Assembly: GCA_963835825.1 (NCBI GenBank)
Contig: CAWIGZ010000012.1
Coordinates: forward strand, 124,001-188,000
Reading direction: 5' to 3'
Source: JADGRB01 sp963835825
GTDB taxonomy: Bacteria > Myxococcota_A > Polyangia > Fen-1088
DNA: 64,000 bases
Shown here: in pieces, positions 11,156 to 20,100 of the stretch
Position numbering within the stretch: position 1 is the first letter of the stretch
Layout of the letters: every line of letters starts with the position of its first letter
Notes under the pieces: model-generated
Told to the model about the DNA's origin: nothing
Databases searched by the model: none
The model's input: the letters and a program-made list of their open reading frames with translations, nothing else
Program-made: the position numbers and the translations under genes

Positions 11156-12381
11156 CGGGAGGCGAGCCCGCTGCGTTCCGAGCGCGCCGGGGAGGCGGCC
11201 GTCGCGCTGAGCGGCAGGCGCGCGATCGGAAGGCGAACGCAGAAGCAGCTGCCGCGGGTGGCCTGCTCGTCGATCCAGATGGCGCCGCCGTGCACGGTGG
11301 CCGCCCGGCGGCAGAACACCAGCCCGAGTCCGTGGCTGGAGCGCGCCTCGCGCATCCCGGAGCCGCCGGCCCGCCCGTACTTCTCGAACACCAGCTGCCG
11401 GTAAGCCGCGGGGATCCCCGCGCCCTCGTCGCGCACCCTGATCTCGACGGCCGGCTCGGCCCCGTCGTCCATCGTCGCCCGCAGCACCTCGACGGTGATC
11501 GTCGCCTGCTTGGGGCCGTATTTGTAGGCGTTGTCGATGAGGTTCTCGACGATGCGCCGCACCAGATCGCGATCGCCGCGCAGGACCCCCACGCCGGGCG
11601 CCAGCGACAGCTCCAGCCGTTGCCCCTTCTCCTCGATCCGGCGCCCCATCTCGGAGCAGATCTCACCGAGCAGCTCGGGGAGCTCGAACGCCGAGACGTG
11701 CGGGATGAGCGCGCCGTCGTCGCTCCGGCTCACGTCGAGCAGGTTCATCACCAGCCGCACCATCGCCTGCGACGCGCGCAGCACGTCCTCCAGCGACTCG
11801 CGCTCGTCGACCGGCAGCGCCGCCCGGCTCTGCACGTACTGGACGTTGGCGAGGATGCTCGACAACGGATTCTTGAGATCGTGAACGATGAGCGCGGTCA
11901 GCTCGTCCTTCTGGCGCTGCGCCGCCACCAGCGCGTCGCGCTGCGTTCGGATCACCTGGACGTTGCCGCGCAGCTCGTCGGAGAGGCGCTTGATCCGGAG
12001 CAGCGAGCGCACGCGAATCAGCAGCTCGGTCCGGTTGAGGGGCTTGGTCAGAAAGTCGTCGGCGCCCGATTCCAGCGCCGCCTTGTGGGTCTCGAGGTCG
12101 CCGAGCGCGGTGAGAAACAGCACCGGGACGTCGCCCCCCTCGGGCAGCGCCCTGATCCGCCGGCAGGTCTCGTACCCGTCCATCCCCGGCATGAGCACGT
12201 CGAGCAGGACCAGATCCGGGCGCCGCGCGGCGAGCAGCGCCAGCGCCTCCGCCCCCCCCTCCGCCTGAATGACCGCGTAGCCGGCGCCGATCAGATTCCC
12301 CTCGGCGACCTCCCGATTCTGGAGGTTGTCGTCGACCACCAGGACGGTGGGCGCCCTTCCATCAACCAACGTGACGGACAC
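11152..12381 (-). CDS. Receiver-first hybrid histidine kinase (REC-HisKA-HATPase)
   Basis: 409 residues, soluble. An N-terminal receiver with phospho-Asp61 (LVLLDVLMPGMDG), Thr91 and Lys113 is followed by a coiled coil and a HisKA domain with His167 (LIVHDLKNPLSSIL). The HATPase part has N box ENLIDNAYKYGP, DEGAGIP and SHGLGLVFC. A receiver placed before the kinase core suggests that phosphorylation from another kinase controls this one. It starts with GTG, overlaps the upstream receiver gene by 20 bases and the downstream kinase by four, so the three are one translationally coupled unit. Confidence 0.93.
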
Positions 12382-12805
12382 GCCTGGCTCCCTCCGGGTT
12401 GAAAAGGAATGACTCGACGACGGCGCCGAAGGTGCGCGTATCGATCGGCTTCGAGAGATAGCCCTGGAACCCGCTGCCGAGGAGCCGCTCGCGATCGCCC
12501 GGCATGGCCAGGGAGGTCACGGCGACGATGGGGACCTCGGCGAGCTCGGCGGACGCCCGGGCGTGTCGAATGACCGCTTCGGCGCCACCGCCCGGGATCT
12601 GCACGTCGAGCAGCAGCAGGTCGAGCCCGCCGGCGTCGAGGGCGCCGCGCGCCTCGTCGACGGTCGCCGCCTCCACCACCTCGTGCCCGCGCAGCTCGAG
12701 GAGATCGTGCAGGAGCATTCGGTTGAGGCCGTTGTCCTCGACGATCAGGACGCGCGCCCGCGCTGACGCGCGCACCCCATTCGGATTTCCGTCGATCGGC
12801 ATCAT
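12362..12805 (-). CDS. Single-domain response regulator (DivK/CheY-like)
   Basis: 147 residues: one receiver domain with acidic pair VEDN, phospho-Asp67 (LDLLLLDVQIPGGG), Thr/Ser switch (AVTSLA) and Lys119 (YLSKPID). All catalytic positions are present, in contrast to the degenerate receiver at 2520. The gene is first in the operon with two kinases and probably shuttles phosphate between them or acts as a diffusible output. Two ATGs occur in tandem; the second, at 12802, is better spaced from GGAG. Confidence 0.9.
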   Translation of the reverse strand: MMPIDGNPNGVRASARARVLIVEDNGLNRMLLHDLLELRGHEVVEAATVDEARGALDAGGLDLLLLDVQIPGGGAEAVIRHARASAELAEVPIVAVTSLAMPGDRERLLGSGFQGYLSKPIDTRTFGAVVESFLFNPEGARRVRHVG

Positions 12806-12931
12806 GCTCCGGGGAGCCGAGGCGCAGGCCCGCAGATCCCCTTTATCTTCTCGGCAGTCCTCCGCCCCGCCTTGACCCCCGGCGCCGCAACCCGCCGCGT
12901 CGGGCGTCCGGGCGCGTTACACTCGCCCTCC

Positions 12932-13771
12932 GTGAACCTTCGCAGCGCTCTCCTCGGATTCGCGGGTCTCTCGGCCGTTCTGGTGTCCAGCTCGGCCCCT
13001 CGGGCCGCGGCGGACCTCGATTGGAAGGTGCTCGAACCGGGGATCGCGTACGCGACCGTCCAGGCCCCGGGGCCGCGTCCGGTCTCCCTGTCGATCGATG
13101 ACCACCTTCACCTGGTCCGCGTCGATCCCAAGGTCCGGTCCGTGGAAGCGGTCATGGCGGGTACCGGAGACGGCCGCGCGCGCACGGCTGCCCAATGGTG
13201 CCGCGAGCGACACCTGGCGGTCGCCATCAACATGGGGATGTTCCAGGCGGACCGACGAACGAACACCGGCTATGCGCGCAGCCCCAAGCACCTGAACAAC
13301 GGGCACTGGGCGGCCAAGTACAAGGCGGCGCTCGGCTTCGGCGCGCTCAAGAGCGGCGCGCCGCCGCTGGTGATGGCCGATTTCGACGACCCCGCCGCCA
13401 AGTCCCGCCTGGCGGACTACGGCACCGTCATCCAGAACCTCCGCCTCATCAAGGCCGGGCGCAGCGTCTGGGAGCAGCAGGAGCGCCGGTGGAGCGAGGC
13501 GGCCGTCGGCGTCGACCGGCAGGGGCGCCTCGTCTTCATCTTCAGCCGCTACCCCTACACGATGAAGGAGCTGACCGACATCCTGCTCGCCCTGCCGCTG
13601 GGGATCGAAAGCGCCATGCACATGGACGGCGGTCCGCCCGCCAGCCTCTCGATTCACGCGGGCGGCGTGGATCTCGATCTGAACGGCAGCTTCGAGACCG
13701 GGGCCCTGGAGAGCGACGCCGTGCCCGCCCAGTTGCCCATCCCCAACGTCCTCGGCGTCCGCTGCCGCTGA
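12932..13771 (+). CDS. Secreted phosphodiester glycosidase-family protein (NAGPA domain)
   Basis: 279 residues from the GTG at 12932. This start is preferred because it gives a compact signal peptide ending in PRAAA; an upstream TTG would add 20 non-conserved residues. The mature protein has the NAGPA/DUF2233 fold: repeated hydrophobic strands, AINMGMFQADRRTNTGY, AAVGVDRQGRLVFIFSR and the conserved MDGGPPASL. The family includes the enzyme that uncovers mannose-6-phosphate and bacterial exopolysaccharide phosphodiester glycosidases; the substrate here is unknown. A TACACT hexamer ends eight bases before the start. Confidence 0.82.
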   Translation: MNLRSALLGFAGLSAVLVSSSAPRAAADLDWKVLEPGIAYATVQAPGPRPVSLSIDDHLHLVRVDPKVRSVEAVMAGTGDGRARTAAQWCRERHLAVAINMGMFQADRRTNTGYARSPKHLNNGHWAAKYKAALGFGALKSGAPPLVMADFDDPAAKSRLADYGTVIQNLRLIKAGRSVWEQQERRWSEAAVGVDRQGRLVFIFSRYPYTMKELTDILLALPLGIESAMHMDGGPPASLSIHAGGVDLDLNGSFETGALESDAVPAQLPIPNVLGVRCR

Positions 13772-13816
13772 CGTTTGCCGGTCACGGGCGCTCGCCGCCC
13801 GAAGCGGAAGCGCCGA

Positions 13817-15289
13817 CTACTTGAGGCCGAGCGAGCCGGCCCACTCGACGAAGCTGCTGGGGAAGATGCCGAGCAGGAGGACGGCCAGCGCGGTGAGCAG
13901 GAGGCCGGCGCGCATCGAGACGCCGTCGGTGGGGGAGAACGGGCGGGCGGCGTCGCGGAAGTACATCGCCACGACCACGCGCAGGTAGTAGTAGACGCTC
14001 ACCAGGCTGTTGAGGACGCCCACCACGACCAGCCAGTAGAGCTGGGGGGCCTGCATGGCCGAGCGGAAGAGGTAGAACTTGGCGAAGAAGCCGCCCATCG
14101 GGGGGACGCCGCCCAGCGACAGCAGGAAGATCGTCATCGCCAGCGCCACCGCGGGGCGCGCGGCGCCGACGCCCGCCCAGTCGTCGATGTAGAGGCGCTC
14201 GTCGCTGCGGTTGCCGATCCAGGCCACCACGCCGAACACGCCCAGCGTCGTGAAGGTGTAGGCGAGCAGGTAGAAGAGCACCGCCGGCTTGGCGTCGGCG
14301 ACGCCCAGCCCCGAGGCGACCACGCCGATGAGCAGGTAGCCGGCGTGGGCGATCGACGAGTAGGCCAGCATTCGCTTGATGTTGTCCTGGCGGATGGCCG
14401 CCAGGTTCCCCAGCGTCATGGTCAGCGCCGCCAGCACCGACAGCGCCGAGGCCCAGCCGGTGAAGTCGAAGACCATCAGCGGGCTGGAGAACGCGGTGCC
14501 GAGCAGGCGGACCAGCGCGCCGAAGGCGGCCGCCTTCACGCCCGCCGCCATGAAGCCGGTGACCGGCGTCGGCGCCCCTTCGTAGGCGTCGGGCGCCCAC
14601 ATGTGGAAGGGGACGGCGGCGACCTTGAAGACCAGGGCGATGAGGATGAAGTACTCGCCGAGGTAGAAGATCGGCATCTTGCTGGCGTCCGCCGTCTTGG
14701 CGGCGATCCCCGAGTAGGTGAACTCGCCGCCGGTGGCGCCGTAGACCAGCGCGATGCCGTAGACCAGGAAGCCGGTGGCGAAGGCGCCCATGAGGAAGTA
14801 CTTCATCGCCCCCTCGGCGCTGCGCAGGCTGCGGCGCGCGCAGCCGGTGAGGACGTAGGCGGCCAGCGACATCGTCTCGATGCCGATGAGCAGCGACACC
14901 AGGCTGGTCGCGTGGACGACCATCACCATGCCGGCGGTGGCGAACAGCACCAGCGCGTAGAACTCGCCGAACTCGAACCCCTGCTCGCGCAGGTAAGGGG
15001 GCGCGAACAGCAGCGTCAGCAGCGCCGCGACCACGAAGGCGGCGTCGAGATACAGCGCCATGCGGTCGACGGTGAGCATCCCGTCGAAGTGCGAGGCCGG
15101 CGTCGCGGCGTCGGCCCAGGAGACGCCGATCGCCGCCAGCGCCGCCACGCAGCCGGCGACGCCCAGCCAGGCCAGCCCGGAGCGGGCCTTGCCCTGGATG
15201 AAGGTCTCGGCCAGCAGGATGACGCAGCCCATGCCGATCAGGATCAGCATCGGCGAGTAGGCGAAGATCTGGGCGACGTCGAAGGTCAT
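13817..15289 (-). CDS. nuoN: NADH-quinone oxidoreductase subunit N
   Basis: 490 residues, about 14 transmembrane helices, one of the three antiporter-like proton-pumping subunits of complex I. Family hallmarks are VPFHMWAPDAYEGAPTPVTGFMAAGVKAAAF, with the conserved charged and His residues, and SLGGVPPMGGFFAKFYLF. The ATG overlaps the nuoM stop as ATGA. It is the last gene of the nuo run and ends 46 bases from the convergent NAGPA-family gene. Confidence 0.97.
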   Translation of the reverse strand: MTFDVAQIFAYSPMLILIGMGCVILLAETFIQGKARSGLAWLGVAGCVAALAAIGVSWADAATPASHFDGMLTVDRMALYLDAAFVVAALLTLLFAPPYLREQGFEFGEFYALVLFATAGMVMVVHATSLVSLLIGIETMSLAAYVLTGCARRSLRSAEGAMKYFLMGAFATGFLVYGIALVYGATGGEFTYSGIAAKTADASKMPIFYLGEYFILIALVFKVAAVPFHMWAPDAYEGAPTPVTGFMAAGVKAAAFGALVRLLGTAFSSPLMVFDFTGWASALSVLAALTMTLGNLAAIRQDNIKRMLAYSSIAHAGYLLIGVVASGLGVADAKPAVLFYLLAYTFTTLGVFGVVAWIGNRSDERLYIDDWAGVGAARPAVALAMTIFLLSLGGVPPMGGFFAKFYLFRSAMQAPQLYWLVVVGVLNSLVSVYYYLRVVVAMYFRDAARPFSPTDGVSMRAGLLLTALAVLLLGIFPSSFVEWAGSLGLK

Positions 15290-16914
15290 GGCGCGACTCC
15301 CCCCGGAGCGGGCGCGGCCGGGGCCGCGGCGGCGAGCGCCGGGTAGACGTGCGCCGGCGCGTCCGGATTGCGCTTGGCCTCCTCCAGCCGGTCGCGATAG
15401 CCGGCCACGAACGCGTCGACCGACTTCGCCGAGCGCGACAGGATCGGCTGGGGGGCCAAGCCCATCACCAGCGCCGCGGCGACCACGATCCCGAAGACCC
15501 AGGTCTCGCGCCCGTGGATGTCGCGCACCGCCTTGTTCTCCGGCTTGTCGAGCGGCCCGAACATCAGCTTCTGGTACATGGTCAGCAGATACATCGCCGC
15601 GAGGATGACCGCGGTCGCCGAAATGGCGCCCAGCAGCTTGGGCGCCGGGAAGTACCCGAACAGCACCGACCCCGCCCAGGCCTTGCCGGCCGTGAAGGTG
15701 CCGATCAGGACCAGGAACTCACCGACGAAGCCGCAGAGGCCGGGGAGCCCCACCGACGCCAGGATGATCACCAGGAACAGCGCCGCGAAGACCGGCGTCT
15801 TGGCCCACAGGCCCCCGAAGTCGCCCAGCCGGCGGGTGTGGCGGCGGTCGTAGAGGAGGCCGACCGCGAAGAAGAGGCCGCCCGTCGAGATCCCGTGGGA
15901 CAGCATCTGGTAGATGGCCCCCTGGATGCCGGTCGGGTTGAGCGTGAGGATCCCCAGCACCACGAACCCCAGGTGCGAGACCGACGAGTAGGCGACCAGC
16001 TTCTTGGCGTCGTCCTGCACGTAGGCCATCAGCGCGCCGTAGACGATCCCGATGACCGCCAGGATGGCGATCAGCGGCGCCGCCTCGGCGGCGGCCAGCG
16101 GGAACAGCGGGAGCGCGAAGCGCAGGAAGCCGTAGGCGCCGAACTTCAGCAGCACGGCGGCCAGGATCACCGAGCCGCCGGTCGGGGCCTCGACGTGGGC
16201 GTCGGGCAACCAGGTGTGCAGCGGGAAGAGCGGCACCTTGATGGCGAACGCCAGCGCGAAGGCCGCGAAGCAGAGGAGCTGCGGCCCCTCCGGCAGCGTC
16301 AGGTGCGACAGCTGCGTGTAGTCGAAGCTGGTGCCGCCGGTCGTCGCGTGCCACTGGGCGTAGAGGTACAGGATCGCCACCAGCATCAGCAGCGAACCGA
16401 CCAACGTGTAGATGACGAACTTGATCGAGGCGTAGAGCCGCCGCTCGCCGCCCCAGATCCCGATGATGAAGTACATCGGGATCAGCATCAGCTCCCAGAA
16501 GACGTAGAAGACGAACAGGTCGAGGGCCAAGAACGCCCCGATCATGCCGGTCTCGAGGATCAGCATGGCCGCGGTGAACTCGCGGACCCGGATGTTGCGG
16601 ATGCCGATCGCCTGCGGCGAGAGCAGCGTCAGCGGCACCATGAAGGTCGTCAGCATCACCAGCCAGAGGGAGATGCCGTCGACGCCCAGGTGGAACCGGA
16701 TGCCCAGCGGCGCGATCCAGACCCGGTCGACCTCCAGCTGGAACCCGGCCTGACCGGCGTCGAAGCCGGTGAGGATCGCCAGCGACACCGCGAAGGTGAC
16801 GAGCGCGGTCAGAAGGCCGAGGCCGCGATGGATTGATTCTTCCTCGCGCGGCACCAGCATCACCAGGATGGCGCCGAAGAGCGGGAGCAGCGTGACCCAG
16901 CCGAGGACGCCCAT
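15286..16914 (-). CDS. nuoM: NADH-quinone oxidoreductase subunit M
   Basis: 542 residues, about 14 membrane helices, antiporter-like subunit. Signatures include FYVFWELMLIPMYFIIGIWGG with the conserved Glu of helix 5, PLFPLHTWLPDAHVEAPTGGSVILA, and SSVSHLGFVVLG. The C-terminal 25 residues are an Ala/Pro-rich tail with no conservation in the family. It overlaps nuoL (TGATG) and nuoN (ATGA). Confidence 0.97.
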   Translation of the reverse strand: MGVLGWVTLLPLFGAILVMLVPREEESIHRGLGLLTALVTFAVSLAILTGFDAGQAGFQLEVDRVWIAPLGIRFHLGVDGISLWLVMLTTFMVPLTLLSPQAIGIRNIRVREFTAAMLILETGMIGAFLALDLFVFYVFWELMLIPMYFIIGIWGGERRLYASIKFVIYTLVGSLLMLVAILYLYAQWHATTGGTSFDYTQLSHLTLPEGPQLLCFAAFALAFAIKVPLFPLHTWLPDAHVEAPTGGSVILAAVLLKFGAYGFLRFALPLFPLAAAEAAPLIAILAVIGIVYGALMAYVQDDAKKLVAYSSVSHLGFVVLGILTLNPTGIQGAIYQMLSHGISTGGLFFAVGLLYDRRHTRRLGDFGGLWAKTPVFAALFLVIILASVGLPGLCGFVGEFLVLIGTFTAGKAWAGSVLFGYFPAPKLLGAISATAVILAAMYLLTMYQKLMFGPLDKPENKAVRDIHGRETWVFGIVVAAALVMGLAPQPILSRSAKSVDAFVAGYRDRLEEAKRNPDAPAHVYPALAAAAPAAPAPGGVAP

Positions 16915-19145
16915 CAGCGCACCGTGACTTTCTGTTTGACCACCGAGCTGGTGTGCCAGTTCTTGTCCTTGACGTCGACGCGGATGGTGTACTCCCCCGG
17001 GCGAGCGTAGGTGTGGTGCGCGATCGGTCCGGCGCCGGGCGCCTGGGACTTGCCGTCGTCGAAGTCGTAGCTGTACTCGAGCGGTTCGGTCGCCGCCTTG
17101 TTGCCGCGCCGGGCGTCGACGTCGACGGTCATCCCGTTCACCGTCACCTTGAGCGCGTCGGGCACCATCGGGCGGGTGCTGAGGTAGACGACCCCCGCGA
17201 CGCCGAGCGCGAACACCGCCAGGTAGCGCTGCCCGTCACCGCTGCCCTGCACGCTGCGCGAGAGGCGGCCGAAGAAGTCGACCAGCGCCACCGGCACGCC
17301 GACCAGGATCTTGTCGATCAAGATCCGGTCGACCACGAAGTAGATCGCCTGGGCGAGCTTCTTGAGCGGACGGACGATCAGGAACTGGTAGAGCTCGTCC
17401 ACCCGGAACTTGTCCTGCGCCAGCTTGACCAGCCCGGGGAAGGTGGCCGCGAACTTGCGCGACCACTCGCGATAGCCGCCGCCGTAGAACAGCCAGGCGA
17501 CGCCGATGCCGAGCAGCGCCAGCAGTGTGGCGCCGACCATCACGCTCACCTCGGTCGTGCTGGAGACTTCCATCTCCGGACCGAGCACCGGCGCCAGCTC
17601 CCGGTCGAGCAGGTTCCAGTCGGCGTGATGGACGAGGCTGCCCGGCAGCCCCACGAAGCCGGCCAGAGCGGCGCCGATCGCCAGCACCACCAGCGGTCCC
17701 ACCATGCTGCCCGGCGACTCGTGGATGTGGTGCTTGACCTCCTCGGAGGCGCGCGACTTGCCGGAGAAGACCAGGAAGTAGAGCCGCGACATGTAAAACG
17801 CGGTCCCCAGCGCGGCCACGCTGAGCACCATCCCGGAGGCGTGCGCGACCCAGGCCAGATCCTCGCCCAGCGCCTCCGTCGACATCGCGCCGGCGATGAT
17901 CGAGTCCTTGGAGAAGAACCCCGAGAAGACGACGCCGCAGATCGCCAGCCAGCAGACGACGAACACCCCGTGCGTCCAGGGGAGCTTCTTGCGAAGGCCC
18001 CCCATCTGGGTGATGTCACCCGACCCGCTCATGGCGTGCATGACCGAGCCGGCGCAGAGAAACAGCCCGGCCTTGAAGAAGGCGTGGGTGTAGAGGTGGA
18101 AGATTCCCCCCTCGAAGTTGCCGGTGCCGACGCCGACGAACATGAAGCCGAGCTGGCTGACCGTCGAATAGGCCAGCACCTTCTTGAAGTCGTTCTGGGC
18201 GAACCCGATGATCGCCGCGAAGAGAGCGGTCAGCGCGCCTGTCGCCGCGACGATGGCCAGCGCGCCGGGCGCCAGCAGGTAGACCGCGTGCATGCGCGCG
18301 ACCATGTAGACACCGGCGGTGACCATGGTGGCGGCGTGAATCAGCGCCGAGACGGGCGTGGGGCCGGCCATCGCGTCGGGCAGCCAGATGTAGAGGGGAA
18401 TCTGCGCCGACTTGCCGGTGGCGCCGACGAAGAGGAACAGCGCGGCCCAGAAGGCGACCGGCGCGGCAAAGATCGTTCCGGGGAACAGGGTGGTCATCAG
18501 ACCGCCGCCGCCGCCGACCGCCCCATTCGCGTTGGCCGTGATCTCCTGGAAGTTGAGCGTCCCGGTGTACTGGAACAGCAGGAACATCCCGATCAGGAAC
18601 CCGAAGTCGCCGATCCGGTTGACGATGAACGCCTTCTTGCCGGCGTTGGCGTTGGCCGTCTCCTTGTACCAAAAGCCGATCAGGAGGTAGCTGCAGAGGC
18701 CGACCCCCTCCCAGCCGATGAACATCACCGGGAGGCTGTCGCCGAGGACCAGCACCAGCATCGAGCCGCAGAAGAGGTTCAGGTAGGCGAAGAAGCGCGG
18801 GTAGTCGGGGTCGTGCTCCATGTACCCCGACGAATAGATGTGAATCAGGAACCCGATGAAGGTGATGATCAGGCAGAGCAGGCCCGACAGGCCGTCCAGC
18901 CGGAACGCCAGATCGATCTTCAGCGGACCGGCGGCGATCCAGGTCCCCACCGTGTCGCGCAGGCCGTTCGGCTCCGCCAGCGGCAGCGCGGTGAAGAAGG
19001 CATCGACCACCAGGATGCAGGAGCCGGCGATGGCGCCCGCCGCCACGCCCACCACCGTGTCGCGCGACCACTTGCGGCCGAACAAAATCAAGATCGCCGC
19101 GCCCAGGAAGGGCAGCAACGGAATGAGGCGAAGGTTGAAAATCAC
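16914..19145 (-). CDS. nuoL: NADH-quinone oxidoreductase subunit L with C-terminal PKD-like extension
   Basis: 743 residues, longer than usual (about 610-680). Residues 1-660 are a normal NuoL: antiporter helices, FIGWEGVGLCSYLLIGFWY, IPLYIWLPDAMAGPTPVSALIHAATMVTAGVYM, the long lateral helix region, and a last membrane helix (AVFALGVAGVVYLS). Residues about 663-743 (nucleotides 16917-17159) form a predicted beta-sandwich with PKD features: LEYSYDFDDGKS, HHTYARPGEYTIRVDVKDK. This would face the periplasm if helix 16 is placed as in E. coli. Reading frame and codon use are continuous, so it is a true fusion and not a read-through. GTG start. Confidence 0.95.
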   Translation of the reverse strand: MIFNLRLIPLLPFLGAAILILFGRKWSRDTVVGVAAGAIAGSCILVVDAFFTALPLAEPNGLRDTVGTWIAAGPLKIDLAFRLDGLSGLLCLIITFIGFLIHIYSSGYMEHDPDYPRFFAYLNLFCGSMLVLVLGDSLPVMFIGWEGVGLCSYLLIGFWYKETANANAGKKAFIVNRIGDFGFLIGMFLLFQYTGTLNFQEITANANGAVGGGGGLMTTLFPGTIFAAPVAFWAALFLFVGATGKSAQIPLYIWLPDAMAGPTPVSALIHAATMVTAGVYMVARMHAVYLLAPGALAIVAATGALTALFAAIIGFAQNDFKKVLAYSTVSQLGFMFVGVGTGNFEGGIFHLYTHAFFKAGLFLCAGSVMHAMSGSGDITQMGGLRKKLPWTHGVFVVCWLAICGVVFSGFFSKDSIIAGAMSTEALGEDLAWVAHASGMVLSVAALGTAFYMSRLYFLVFSGKSRASEEVKHHIHESPGSMVGPLVVLAIGAALAGFVGLPGSLVHHADWNLLDRELAPVLGPEMEVSSTTEVSVMVGATLLALLGIGVAWLFYGGGYREWSRKFAATFPGLVKLAQDKFRVDELYQFLIVRPLKKLAQAIYFVVDRILIDKILVGVPVALVDFFGRLSRSVQGSGDGQRYLAVFALGVAGVVYLSTRPMVPDALKVTVNGMTVDVDARRGNKAATEPLEYSYDFDDGKSQAPGAGPIAHHTYARPGEYTIRVDVKDKNWHTSSVVKQKVTVR

Positions 19146-19158
19146 GGCCGCGTCTCCC

Positions 19159-19458
19159 TCAGCGCTTCATCAAGGTGATTTCGTCGAGGTTGACGGTCTG
19201 CCGTCCACGGAAGAGACCGACCAGGATCGCCAGCCCCACCGCCGCCTCGGCCGCCGCCAGCGCGATGATCAGGAAGGCGAACACGTGCCCCTTCATGTCG
19301 CCCAGCTGGCGTGAAAAGGCGATCAACGCCAGGTTCCCGCCGTTGAGCTGCAGCTCGATGGCCATGAGGACGATCAGCGCGTTGCGGCGGAGCAGCACGC
19401 CCGTGGTCCCCACCAAAAACAGCGCGAACGAGAGGATCAGGTAGTAAGTCGTCGGCAT
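19159..19458 (-). CDS. nuoK: NADH-quinone oxidoreductase subunit K
   Basis: 99 residues, the normal size, with three membrane helices. The membrane Glu residues that are important for proton transfer are in IVLMAIELQLNGGNLALIAFS and AAAEAAVGLAILVG. The ATG is at 19458, nine bases after the nuoJ stop, and nuoL follows after 13 bases. Confidence 0.97.
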   Translation of the reverse strand: MPTTYYLILSFALFLVGTTGVLLRRNALIVLMAIELQLNGGNLALIAFSRQLGDMKGHVFAFLIIALAAAEAAVGLAILVGLFRGRQTVNLDEITLMKR

Positions 19459-19467
19459 GGCGGAGAC

Positions 19468-20100
19468 CTAGTGGTGCCCTTCCGGCGCCGGTTCCTCGGC
19501 GGCGCCCGGATAGTCGTGGCTGGCCAGCTCGTGGATCTGCTTGCGGTACTTGGCGGCGCGGTTGGCGGCGACCTCCTTCTGGTGGGAGCGCGAGATGACG
19601 ACGCCGCCCACGATGGCCACCAGCAGCAGGATGGAGATCGCCTCGAACGGATACAGGAAGTCGCGGAACAGCAGGTCACCGACGGCGGCGACGGTGCCGA
19701 ACTCGGGCGACAGCGTGGTCGAAAAACCGGTCGGCAGCCCGACCACCACGATGTCGGCGAACTTCACGAAGAGGTAGACGCCCGCCAGCACGCCCAGCAC
19801 GCGAAGCGGCCGGAACGACAGGGGCGTCACCTCCTCGCGGTTCAGGATCATGACCACGAAGATGAAGAGCACGGTGATCGCGCCGGCGTAGACCAGCACC
19901 TGCAAGACCGCCAGGAAGTGCGCCGACATCGTGGCGTACATGGCGGCCAGCCCGAAGAACGTCGCCACCAGCGACATGACGGCCGTGACCGGGTTCTTGC
20001 GGGTGATGGTGAAGATCGCGAAGAACCCCACCATGGCGGCCAGGATCCAGAAGACGACCGCGTCGCCGGTCGAGGTGCCGTCCGGCAGGAAAAAAGTCAC
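19468..20100 (-). CDS. nuoJ: NADH-quinone oxidoreductase subunit J
   Basis: 210 residues, five membrane helices, with the family motifs RKNPVTAVMSLVATFFGLAAMY, FLAVLQVLVYAGAITVLFIFVVMI and FEAISILLLVAIVGGVVISR. A His/Glu-rich hydrophilic tail ends the protein. The GTG start at 20100 overlaps the nuoF stop as GTGA. In most bacteria nuoG, nuoH and nuoI come between nuoF and nuoJ; here they are absent and must be encoded elsewhere. Confidence 0.95.
   Translation of the reverse strand: MTFFLPDGTSTGDAVVFWILAAMVGFFAIFTITRKNPVTAVMSLVATFFGLAAMYATMSAHFLAVLQVLVYAGAITVLFIFVVMILNREEVTPLSFRPLRVLGVLAGVYLFVKFADIVVVGLPTGFSTTLSPEFGTVAAVGDLLFRDFLYPFEAISILLLVAIVGGVVISRSHQKEVAANRAAKYRKQIHELASHDYPGAAEEPAPEGHH

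Noticed and set aside
16953..19178. Long open frame opposite nuoL, and similar long antisense frames opposite nuoM, nuoN, nuoF, dnaX, clpB and lon
   Set aside because: Such antisense frames are common at this GC content. Their proteins are Arg/Gly/Gln/His-rich with no family features, while the opposite strand carries conserved genes.
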